Source of the DNA: Verrucomicrobiota bacterium | GTDB lineage: Bacteria > Verrucomicrobiota > Verrucomicrobiia > Verrucomicrobiales > V1-33 | Assembly: GCA_003402705.1 (NCBI GenBank) | Contig: QQNF01000016.1 | Coordinates: 1-59,104 of the forward strand | Direction: 5' to 3' | Length of the DNA: 59,104 nt | Shown here: in pieces, positions 53,048-59,104 of the stretch | How positions within the stretch are numbered: the first letter of the stretch is position 1 | Layout: each line of letters starts with the position of its first letter | The notes under the pieces: generated by a model | The model's database searches: none | What the model saw: the letters and a program-made list of their open reading frames with translations, nothing else | What the model was told of the DNA's origin: nothing | Program-made: the position numbers and the translations under genes

Positions 53048-56000
53048 TCAGTTGCGGGTGACGGATTCGTCGAGGTTGAGGAGAATGTTAGCGGTGACCG
53101 TGTGGGCGGCGAGTTCGGCGGGGTCGAGCCCTTTGACGGGAGGCGAGCTGCCCTGACTGATGAGGGCGGCGGCGTCTTCCGGGTGCTGCTGGAAGGCGGC
53201 GAGACGGGCGGCGAGGCCTTTGGTGAGGGCGGCGAGTTCGGAGGCGTCCGGCTGGCGTGCGGTGACGGCGCGGAAGGCCCATGTGATGCGGGCTTCCGGG
53301 GTGGTGCCGCCGTCGGTGAGCATGCGTTCGGCAAGGCGGCGGGCGGCTTCGACCCATGTGACCTCGTTGAGGAGAGCGAGGGCCTGGAGGGGCGTGTTAG
53401 TGCGCGAGCGTTTGACCGTGCAGATTTCGCGGTTGGGTGTGTCGAAGAGGAGCATGGTGGGCGGGGCGGCCGTGCGTTTCCAGATGGTGTAGAGACTGCG
53501 GCGGTAGAGCCCTTCGCCGGAGTCGGCCTTGTAGTTGCGGAGGTCGCCGTAGACGGAGGTTTCGTCCCAGACGGCGGCGGGCATGTAGGGGCGGACGCTA
53601 GGGCCGCCGGTTTTGTCGACGAGGAGGCCACTGATGGCGAGGGCCTGGTCGCGGAGGACCTCGGCGGCGAGGCGGAGGCGCGGGGCGCGGGCGAGCCAGC
53701 GGTTGTCAGGGTCGCGCTCGAGGAGTTCCGGGGTGACTTTGGAATCCTGACGGTAGGCGGCGCTGGTGACGATGAGGCGCTGCATGGCTTTCATGTCCCA
53801 GCCGAGGCGGACGAATTCGACGGCGAGCCAGTCGAGGAGGTCGGGGTGGGAAGGCCACTCGGCCTGGGAACCGAAGTTTTCCGTGGTGCGGACGAGGCCC
53901 TGGCCGAAGAAGCGTTCCCATGCGCGGTTGACCCAGACGCGAGCAGTTAGGGGGTGCTGACCGCTGACGAGCCAGCGGGCGAAGCCGAGGCGGTTGACGG
54001 GAGCGCCTTCGGGGAGGGGCGGGAGGACGGCGGGGAGGGCGCGGGGAACGGGGTCGCCGGGTTTGTCGTACTCGCCGCGTTTAAGGATGACGGCCTGACG
54101 GGGTTCCTTGCGCTCCTTGAAGATCATCGTGGTGACGAAGTTGTCCTGGAGGTCGGAGAGGGCCTTGCGGGCGGCGGCGAGGCGGTCTTCGGCGGCGCGG
54201 AGCGGGTGTTCGCCGTTTTCGAGGAAGTATTTCGCGAGGGCCTGCTTCTGCTGCGGCGAGCGAGTAGCGGCGGGCGTTTCGAGGGCGGTGCGGAGATCGG
54301 CGGGGACGGAGGCACCGTCGACGGTGATGGCGGCGGTGGGGAGAGAGGTGGTGCTGAGGCGGAAGCGGCCGACGTTATGATCGCCGTGAGCGGAGCTGTG
54401 GCGGAGACGGATGCGGAGGCGGGCTCCTTCGGGGACGGCGACTGGTTCGCAGGCGAAGAAGGCCTTGCGGGGGAGACGCTTGTCCTCGGCGTTGCCATCG
54501 ACGGCCCAGCCTGTCTGATTTTTCGGAGCGGCGGGGCGGCGCTTGCCTTTGACGGGCCGGGGCTGGTCCTTGACGATGGCGGTGACGGAGAAGCCGGGCT
54601 GTTCGTAGTCGGCACCGGCGCGGGTGAAGTCGGCGGCGATGGGGTCGCTGCCAGGGGCGGGGATGATTTCGGCTTCGACGCCGCTGAGGACGAAGTTGCC
54701 GTTGAAGCCGCGGCCGAGACTCTGGTTAGGAAGCGAGGCGTCCGGGAAGACCTCGATGAGGACGCCGGAGAACGTGCCGGGTGCGAGCGGGGCCTCGATT
54801 TCGTAGGTGTCGTGCGGGGCATTGGTGCCGCCGGCGAGCCATGAGGCGTCGGGCTGACGGGTTAGGGTGGCTCCGCCGAGACTTTTGGCGGATTCGTTAT
54901 CGAGGGATCGCCATGGCTGCGGGGAAGCGGCGAGGGTGGCGCGGAGGGATTCCTCCCATGGCGTCTGGAGGGAGGGAAGTTCCTTGCGTGCGGCGGCGGC
55001 GGCGTCCTGGGCGACGCGGACGCTGTTGTCGAGTTCCTTGAGCTTTGCTTCGTCTTCCGGGGCAGGGAGCGGGAGGACGGGCGGGGAATTGCCGCCGCCG
55101 CGGTTGCCGCCCTCGGCGTCGAGGACACCGCTTTCCTCATTGGAATTGAACCATGCGAAGAATTGATAGAATTCCTTCTGGGAGATGGGGTCGTACTTGT
55201 GATCGTGGCAGCGGCAGCAATTGAGCGTGAGGGCCATCCATGTGAGGCCGGTGGTTTCGACGCGGTCGATGACGGTTTCGGCGAACCATTCTTCGGCGAT
55301 GCGGCCGCCTTCGCCATTGAGGCGTGTGTTGCGGTTGAAGCCGGTGGCGACTAGCTGATCGCGGGTGGGATCGGGGAGGAGATCGCCGGCGAGCTGCTGG
55401 ATGGTGAACTGGTCGAACGGGAGGTTGCGGTTGAAGGCATTGATGACCCAGTCGCGCCACGGCCACATGGTGCGGGAGGAATCGGTCTGGAAGCCATTGC
55501 TGTCGGCGTAGCGTGCGAGGTCGAGCCAGCGGGCGGCCATGTGTTCGCCGTAGCGTGGGGAGGCGAGGAGACGGTCGACGAGTTTCTCGTAGGCGTCTGG
55601 TGCGGGGTCGTTGAGGAACGCTTCGATGTCAGCGGGGGAAGGCGGGAGTCCGGTGAGGTCGAGGGTGACGCGGCGGATGAGGGATTCGCGCGAGGTTTCC
55701 GGGGAGAAGGCGAGGCCTTGTTTCTGGAGTGTGCGGAGGAGGAAGCCGTCGATGGGGTTGCGGCCGCCGGGAGGGGGGGATTCGGCGACCGGAGGGATGA
55801 AGGCCCAGTGGCCCTCGTAGGTGGCGCCTTCGGTGATCCAGCGGCGGAGGAGGTCGGCCTCGGCCGGGGTGACCGGCTTGTGGAGGTCGGAGGGCGGCAT
55901 GAGGTCGTCCTCGTCGGTGGTGAGGACGCGGCGGAGGACCTCGCTGTTCTCGGGTTTCTGGAGGTCGATGCCCGGGTGGCCGGATTTGCCGCCTTTGATT

Positions 56001-56179
56001 GCGGCCTCGCGGAGGTCGAGGCGGAGGTCGGCCTTGCGTTCCTTTTCGTCGGGGCCGTGGCAATGGAAGCATTTGTCCGAGAGGACGGGCCGGATGTCGC
56101 GATTGAAGCGCACGGAGTCGGCTGCGGCGGCGGAGAGCGGCAGGACGAGCAGCAGGGAGACGAGAGGACGGGACGGCAT
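53048..56179 (-). CDS. Exported cytochrome-type DUF1549/DUF1553 protein
   Basis: A 1043-residue protein. The start is the ATG at 56179 (MPSRPLVSLLLVLPLS), giving a signal peptide. A c-type-cytochrome-like CFHCH site (Cys37, Cys40, His41) lies in the N-terminal PSCyt1 domain. DUF1549 follows (PIDGFLLRTLQKQGLAF, GLPPSPADIEAFL), with a second CCRCHDHKYDPI. A beta-rich domain sits between about 500 and 700, and DUF1553 is at the C-terminus (RLGFARWLVSGQHPLTARV, RLRLAAEVLRDQALAI). The paired DUF1501 gene follows directly. Function is unproven; surface degradation or electron transfer has been suggested for the family. Confidence 0.93.
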   Translation of the reverse strand: MPSRPLVSLLLVLPLSAAAADSVRFNRDIRPVLSDKCFHCHGPDEKERKADLRLDLREAAIKGGKSGHPGIDLQKPENSEVLRRVLTTDEDDLMPPSDLHKPVTPAEADLLRRWITEGATYEGHWAFIPPVAESPPPGGRNPIDGFLLRTLQKQGLAFSPETSRESLIRRVTLDLTGLPPSPADIEAFLNDPAPDAYEKLVDRLLASPRYGEHMAARWLDLARYADSNGFQTDSSRTMWPWRDWVINAFNRNLPFDQFTIQQLAGDLLPDPTRDQLVATGFNRNTRLNGEGGRIAEEWFAETVIDRVETTGLTWMALTLNCCRCHDHKYDPISQKEFYQFFAWFNSNEESGVLDAEGGNRGGGNSPPVLPLPAPEDEAKLKELDNSVRVAQDAAAAARKELPSLQTPWEESLRATLAASPQPWRSLDNESAKSLGGATLTRQPDASWLAGGTNAPHDTYEIEAPLAPGTFSGVLIEVFPDASLPNQSLGRGFNGNFVLSGVEAEIIPAPGSDPIAADFTRAGADYEQPGFSVTAIVKDQPRPVKGKRRPAAPKNQTGWAVDGNAEDKRLPRKAFFACEPVAVPEGARLRIRLRHSSAHGDHNVGRFRLSTTSLPTAAITVDGASVPADLRTALETPAATRSPQQKQALAKYFLENGEHPLRAAEDRLAAARKALSDLQDNFVTTMIFKERKEPRQAVILKRGEYDKPGDPVPRALPAVLPPLPEGAPVNRLGFARWLVSGQHPLTARVWVNRAWERFFGQGLVRTTENFGSQAEWPSHPDLLDWLAVEFVRLGWDMKAMQRLIVTSAAYRQDSKVTPELLERDPDNRWLARAPRLRLAAEVLRDQALAISGLLVDKTGGPSVRPYMPAAVWDETSVYGDLRNYKADSGEGLYRRSLYTIWKRTAAPPTMLLFDTPNREICTVKRSRTNTPLQALALLNEVTWVEAARRLAERMLTDGGTTPEARITWAFRAVTARQPDASELAALTKGLAARLAAFQQHPEDAAALISQGSSPPVKGLDPAELAAHTVTANILLNLDESVTRN

Positions 56180-56520
56180 GGTAAGAGAACGCGGAAGAAT
56201 CACGGATTCTTCATCTGAGCGGGGCGACGGGCAACCGGTTCCGGGCGGGTTTGCGATTGGATGGGGGCGATTCGGGGGCAGGGGAGAGGCAGGGGAATGG
56301 GGGGCAAGGGAATGGGGGATTTGTGGACGGGTCTTTTCCGGCGGCGGGCCGGGGATTTGGGATAATGAGACAGACTTCTTCGGGGACGAGACAGACCTCT
56401 TCGGGGACGCGCGAGGACGGATTGGTGGAGGGGGCCAGGGGAATGAGGGGACAGCGGGGGTGCTGGGGGATAATCGGACAGGCCTCTTCGGGCGTGTGGG
56501 GCAGGTGGACGCAAATGATG
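56180..56520. other. G-rich intergenic region with short repeats
   Basis: About 340 bases without a supportable gene; open frames here are extensions of neighbouring frames in G-rich sequence. It contains a 21-bp direct tandem repeat (56367-56408) and a diverged third copy near 56469-56490 (GACAGGCCTCTTCGGG). The promoter of the DUF1549/DUF1553 operon should lie at its left edge, but no clear -35/-10 pair is visible. Confidence 0.5.
56367..56408 (+). repeat. 21-bp tandem direct repeat
   Basis: GAGACAGACTTCTTCGGGGA and the near-identical GAGACAGACCTCTTCGGGGA lie head to tail, each followed by C, differing at one position. The word ATAATGAGACAGA that begins the first copy occurs again near 57299, on the other side of the neighbouring gene. 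Confidence 0.7.
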
Positions 56521-57192
56521 TCATCTATCGTTGGCCGATTCATCTTCACCATCCAGTCCTGCCAGCCCTCCGCCACCCCCTGCGCCGCCGTCCTCGCCGC
56601 GCTGTCCACCGCCCCTGGCGCGTCCACTACTGTCCTCGCTCCCGCTCGATTTGCTTTTTCCCCCGGAACTTTGCGGCCGGGTCGGTCCTTGTCTGGGGAT
56701 TCGGAGATCTGGCGGGATGGGCTCGAGATCGAGAGCTTTGCGAATAAAATGCCGCAGCGAGACGACAAGGTCGTGTGTCGGTATATGGCGACCCTCCACC
56801 AGTTCCTGCGCCGCGAATCCCGCCAGACGCACCTGTTCCTCTGTCCCCAGAAGAATGATGTCCGAGAGCGCCGATTCAACCGCATCGCGCATGCGCCGGC
56901 TCCGGTCCGAACTGGACACGACTTCGACTCCCGGAGCACCGGGCAGCTGACGCAGTTCACGGAGGTGAGCAGGGTCCACTGAGAGATCGCCTGTGAAAGA
57001 GCCTCCAAGCGTCTTGTAGGCGGCCATGAGAAGGCGAAGTCGCTCGTTGATCTGTCGGTTGGCCCGCTCGCGGCGTTGCTGGACCGTGGCCATGATCAGA
57101 ATGCGAATCCCCACTCCTATCACCGTCACCAGGGTGATCGCGAGGAGGGTGGAAAGAAAACTTCCGCCCGAGCTGAAATCGAGACTTTTCAT
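56521..57192 (-). CDS. Membrane-anchored conserved protein of unknown function
   Basis: A 223-residue protein. One N-terminal transmembrane helix (FLSTLLAITLVTVIGVGIRI, about residues 12-31) is followed by a basic helix (MATVQQRRERANRQINERL), a conserved cytoplasmic domain (SDIILLGTEEQVRLAGFAAQ, LVVSLRHFIRKALDLEPIP) and a low-complexity tail rich in Ser, Gly, Lys and Asp (about 175-223). I recall similar proteins as conserved hypothetical proteins in Proteobacteria, so transfer is possible. The long glycine-rich tail looks like a local addition. Confidence 0.7.
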   Translation of the reverse strand: MKSLDFSSGGSFLSTLLAITLVTVIGVGIRILIMATVQQRRERANRQINERLRLLMAAYKTLGGSFTGDLSVDPAHLRELRQLPGAPGVEVVSSSDRSRRMRDAVESALSDIILLGTEEQVRLAGFAAQELVEGRHIPTHDLVVSLRHFIRKALDLEPIPPDLRIPRQGPTRPQSSGGKSKSSGSEDSSGRARGGGQRGEDGGAGGGGGLAGLDGEDESANDR

Positions 57193-57553
57193 GTGGCCAC
57201 TGTCATCGAAGCGGGATCGTTCTGAAAACGGGGATTCGTGTGGCGGGGGTGTCCTGGGCGGTCGGGTGGTGTGATGCGCACAAGGGGGATGGGGTGCATA
57301 ATGAGACAGAGCTGAATGCCGCTAAGTTAAGCGGGGTGATCGCTGGATTTGAACCGGGGCTGAACCGGGATTTTACCCGAAGACCCGCCTGATCGTGGTG
57401 GGATTCGGGGGGAGGTCTCTTTGGGGAACCAGGAGGAGACGGACAGCCGACAGGCTGGCTGAAGGGCAAGCGAAGCGCGGTTAAGCCCGCATCCCGGGAG
57501 GGATGGGAGCGGTGGCAGCCGCAATGCTGCCACCTCGAACCGATTCGGATTCT
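57193..57553. other. Intergenic region with hairpin, possible dispersed element
   Basis: About 360 bases with no gene that I can support. It holds a perfect 8-bp hairpin (57511-57534), a near-direct repeat GAACCGGGGCT/GAACCGGGATT near 57349-57370, and a C/G-rich stretch with a purine-biased plus strand. The ATAATGAGACAGA word shared with 56362 is at its left side. A dispersed non-coding repeat is possible; a search of the genome would be needed. Confidence 0.4.
57511..57534. repeat. 8-bp hairpin
   Basis: GGTGGCAG (57511-57518) and CTGCCACC (57527-57534) are exact inverted repeats with an 8-nt loop. On the minus strand it lies 20 nt beyond the stop of the 67-residue gene (57554), so it may terminate it, although no T run follows. 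Confidence 0.5.
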
Positions 57554-57757
57554 TTATCCGGGCCAACGGTTTGTCATGAGCAGGTGCTTCTGAGTTAGAT
57601 AAGAGTGCGTATATGCGGCTCCAAGCGCGTGATGGAGAGCGTCGTATCGACAGAGAAGATCTCGGTCATCAGGATCGGCAACAAGCTCTTCGAGTCGGCG
57701 ATTCAGACGCGCGGAAAAGTTCTGGCGTGCGGAATAGAGATCAGCGAATAACGCCAC
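57554..57757 (-). CDS. Small protein of unknown function
   Basis: A 67-residue frame starting at a GTG. The protein is helical and charged (FADLYSARQNFSARLNRRLE, then DDRDLLCRYDALHHALGAAY). Codon use is more AT-rich and varied than the chromosome around it, which suggests acquisition. No family is recognised. It may be the second gene of a pair with the frame at 57871-58086 on the same strand. Confidence 0.4.
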   Translation of the reverse strand: MALFADLYSARQNFSARLNRRLEELVADPDDRDLLCRYDALHHALGAAYTHSYLTQKHLLMTNRWPG

Positions 57758-57870
57758 GAAAGGCTGTTCCCTACCGAACGCTTAAGAGATGGTCAACGCA
57801 ATAGAGTAGAAGCCCCAGCGGTTGTCCAGTCGCGCTTCGTTCGCCTTGAATGGTTGGTCCGGGGCAGAAT

Positions 57871-58086
57871 TCATTCGGAGAGAACAAGGTCTGCTGGGCG
57901 GTCCCGGAACAAACGGCGAAGCCCCGCTATGAGCGCGTCGAAGTCGGAGTCAGGAGTAGAACTGCAGTCTGCTATCACCTGTCTCAGGCCGGGATACCAT
58001 GGCACGTCCTTGTGGAGCGTGACGATAATCTGCTGACGCGTGACCTCACAGGTATCACTCTGACTGCAGGCTGGGGTTGCATTCAC
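57871..58086 (-). CDS. Small protein of unknown function
   Basis: A 71-residue frame starting at a GTG. The protein has two possible strand-helix parts (QQIIVTLHKDVPWYPGLRQV, then FDALIAGLRRLFRDRPADLV). I do not recognise it, and the start is uncertain. It begins 24 nt after the stop of the membrane hydrolase gene at 58111, on the same strand, and could be in one operon with it and the 67-residue gene downstream. Confidence 0.38.
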   Translation of the reverse strand: MNATPACSQSDTCEVTRQQIIVTLHKDVPWYPGLRQVIADCSSTPDSDFDALIAGLRRLFRDRPADLVLSE

Positions 58087-58110
58087 GGTAGGATTTCGAC
58101 TTGCGGCGGG

Positions 58111-58632
58111 TCAGCGGTTAGGTGCGCCGTCTGGTTCTGCTTTGGGTGACCTTCTGCGAATCCAGGTGATGAAAGCTGCCACACAGATGAATATCTCAAG
58201 GAGGAATGTCCAGTGAAGGATGAAATTCCAAACCCACCATGATCTTCCTGCCGGCACTTTAAGCAAATACAGCAGATCACTGTTGTATGGATAGAGCCAT
58301 GCGATACCACCCACTGGCGTATCAAGCACCAGATGCAGAATGACGCCAGCAAAGAAAGACAACATCGCTCGAGTCACACGCGGCTTCCTGAGAAGCACCG
58401 ACACAAGAGAACCCGCTCCCAGCAACACCAGCCAGAATACTGGCAGATGCGGCCAATACAGGTGATGATGCGTCTGTCTGCCATCCACGAAATAGAAATA
58501 GAGCATATCCACATCAGGAAAGATGCTCCCTACAAGGATACTCCAGAAGATTAAGCGACGATCCTCAGGGGCAACCTTACTCTCTCGAGCCGAAGCAAGC
58601 AGGTAGCCTGCGGGAAGATGTGCGATGAACAT
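58111..58632 (-). CDS. YdjM-like membrane metal-dependent hydrolase
   Basis: A 173-residue integral membrane protein with about four hydrophobic helices. The N-terminal MFIAHLPAGYLLA, the GSIFPDVDMLYFYFVD segment, the THHHLYWPHLP histidine cluster and HLVLDTPVGGIAWLYP fit the YdjM/DUF457 family of LexA-regulated inner-membrane proteins, with His and Asp residues as likely metal ligands. The reaction is unknown in the family. Its DNA is less GC-rich than most of the window, in line with transfer. No LexA-type site is recognisable upstream. Confidence 0.75.
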   Translation of the reverse strand: MFIAHLPAGYLLASARESKVAPEDRRLIFWSILVGSIFPDVDMLYFYFVDGRQTHHHLYWPHLPVFWLVLLGAGSLVSVLLRKPRVTRAMLSFFAGVILHLVLDTPVGGIAWLYPYNSDLLYLLKVPAGRSWWVWNFILHWTFLLEIFICVAAFITWIRRRSPKAEPDGAPNR

Positions 58633-58659
58633 GTTTTTTCTGGCAGGTTTAAGATTTCA

Positions 58660-59030
58660 CTATATCTGGTGGAATATCCATTTGCAAACGGGGCGTTCGG
58701 CAGGGTGTCCTTGGCTTCCAACCGCCTGAAATTCAATGGCGGGTGACGGGCTGTCATTCACGATAACGGGATCAACGGAATTGGCAACGACCTCCCATGG
58801 TGCTTTGGCGTTGCTGATGTTCCAGGTGAGAGGCCAGCCCGAACTCTCGAAGAGGTATTGGCAAAATTGGAGGGACTCGGGGCGGTGGCCGGCGAGTGTG
58901 AGGCGGTGCGGCGGGCGGTCGGGACTTTCTGAGGTGGGCGGAACGGAGGCAACGGACGCCTGACCGGACCGCTGGGATTGCGTGGCTGCGGGCGGTGAGC
59001 GAGCGGCTTGTACCGGAACGCCGGGCGCGG
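58660..59030 (-). pseudogene. Open minus frame without a start codon
   Basis: A minus-strand frame ending at the TAG at 58660-58662 runs open to at least 59030. It has no ATG, GTG or TTG that would give a plausible start. The region near the end reads RPESLQFCQYLFESSGWPLT and ISNAKAPWEVVANSVDP, which looks like protein and not like shadow sequence. The part nearer the edge is Pro/Ser/Ala-rich. It may be the 3' end of a gene whose beginning was lost or lies in a damaged form. Family unknown. Confidence 0.3.
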
Positions 59031-59066
59031 GGGGGAGTGGGAAATGGTGAATAGTAAATAGTAAAA

Positions 59067-59104
59067 GGGGGCTTGTGGGGAGAGGGGGCTTGTTGGGAGG
59101 GGGC
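59067..59104 (+). repeat. 17-bp tandem repeat at the window edge
   Basis: GGGGGCTTGTGGGGAGA (59067-59083) is followed directly by GGGGGCTTGTTGGGAGG (59084-59100), and a third unit begins with GGGC at the last bases. The two full copies differ at two positions. The array may continue beyond the window. The preceding AGTAAATAGTAAA is a short A/T repeat. Confidence 0.65.

Overview
The window looks like a piece of a high-GC chromosome from the Planctomycetota-Verrucomicrobiota-Chlamydiota group, most likely Verrucomicrobiota. The indicators are gene families I recognise from sequence: a cytochrome-type DUF1549/DUF1553 protein paired with a Tat-exported DUF1501 protein (51.6-56.2 kb), a Minf_1886-like protein, a TIGR03790 protein, a very large lamin-tail/CotH secreted protein, a Tat-exported Gfo/Idh/MocA oxidoreductase, a sulfatase and RNase HIII. 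The genus cannot be fixed from this sequence. Shine-Dalgarno sequences are weak at most genes, so several starts are chosen by homology. I saw no tRNA, rRNA, CRISPR array or intact insertion sequence.

Layout. 0-2.3 kb: toxin-antitoxin debris and modules (RelBE cut by the window edge, a decayed Rpn-type nuclease gene, a Phd/VapC pair, a RelB/DinJ antitoxin without a toxin). 2.4-6.3 kb: housekeeping-type genes (metallo-beta-lactamase-fold hydrolase, RecN, a ribbon-helix-helix protein, a lipid kinase). 6.5-9.3 kb: an active-looking HtrA-type protease followed by a relative that has lost the catalytic His and Ser and carries its PDZ domain inside the protease domain. 9.5-18.5 kb: a small membrane protein with a Minf_1886-like protein, then secreted degradative enzymes (alpha/beta hydrolase, oxidoreductase, glycosidase-like protein, S10 carboxypeptidase, sulfatase). 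18.8-19.3 kb: a 24-codon CxxC microORF coupled to an Imm22-like immunity gene. 19.8-29.3 kb: class V aminotransferase, exported SnoaL-like protein, Pro/Asn-rich repeat surface protein, two glycosyltransferases, RNase HIII. 29.4-38.9 kb: a 2143-residue modular exported protein, then TIGR03790 and DUF2851 proteins that overlap by 4 nt. 38.9-43.2 kb: 6-phosphogluconate dehydrogenase, a stand-alone NuoE-like [2Fe-2S] protein and transketolase.

43.2-51.5 kb is an accessory, defence-island-like stretch: two nucleotidyltransferase-plus-small-protein pairs, a C-terminal scrap of a third nucleotidyltransferase, an OLD-like ATPase with a possible TOPRIM region, a duplicated scrap of one small partner protein, and a divergent pair made of a 2-oxoglutarate/Fe(II) oxygenase with a long C-terminal extension and a RecB-like-nuclease/DUF2075-helicase fusion. 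This is the best candidate in the window for an undescribed system. After the DUF1501/DUF1553 operon, 56.2-59.1 kb is again accessory: a membrane-anchored conserved protein, short repeats, two small unassigned genes, a YdjM-like membrane hydrolase, a frame with no start, and a tandem repeat at the edge.
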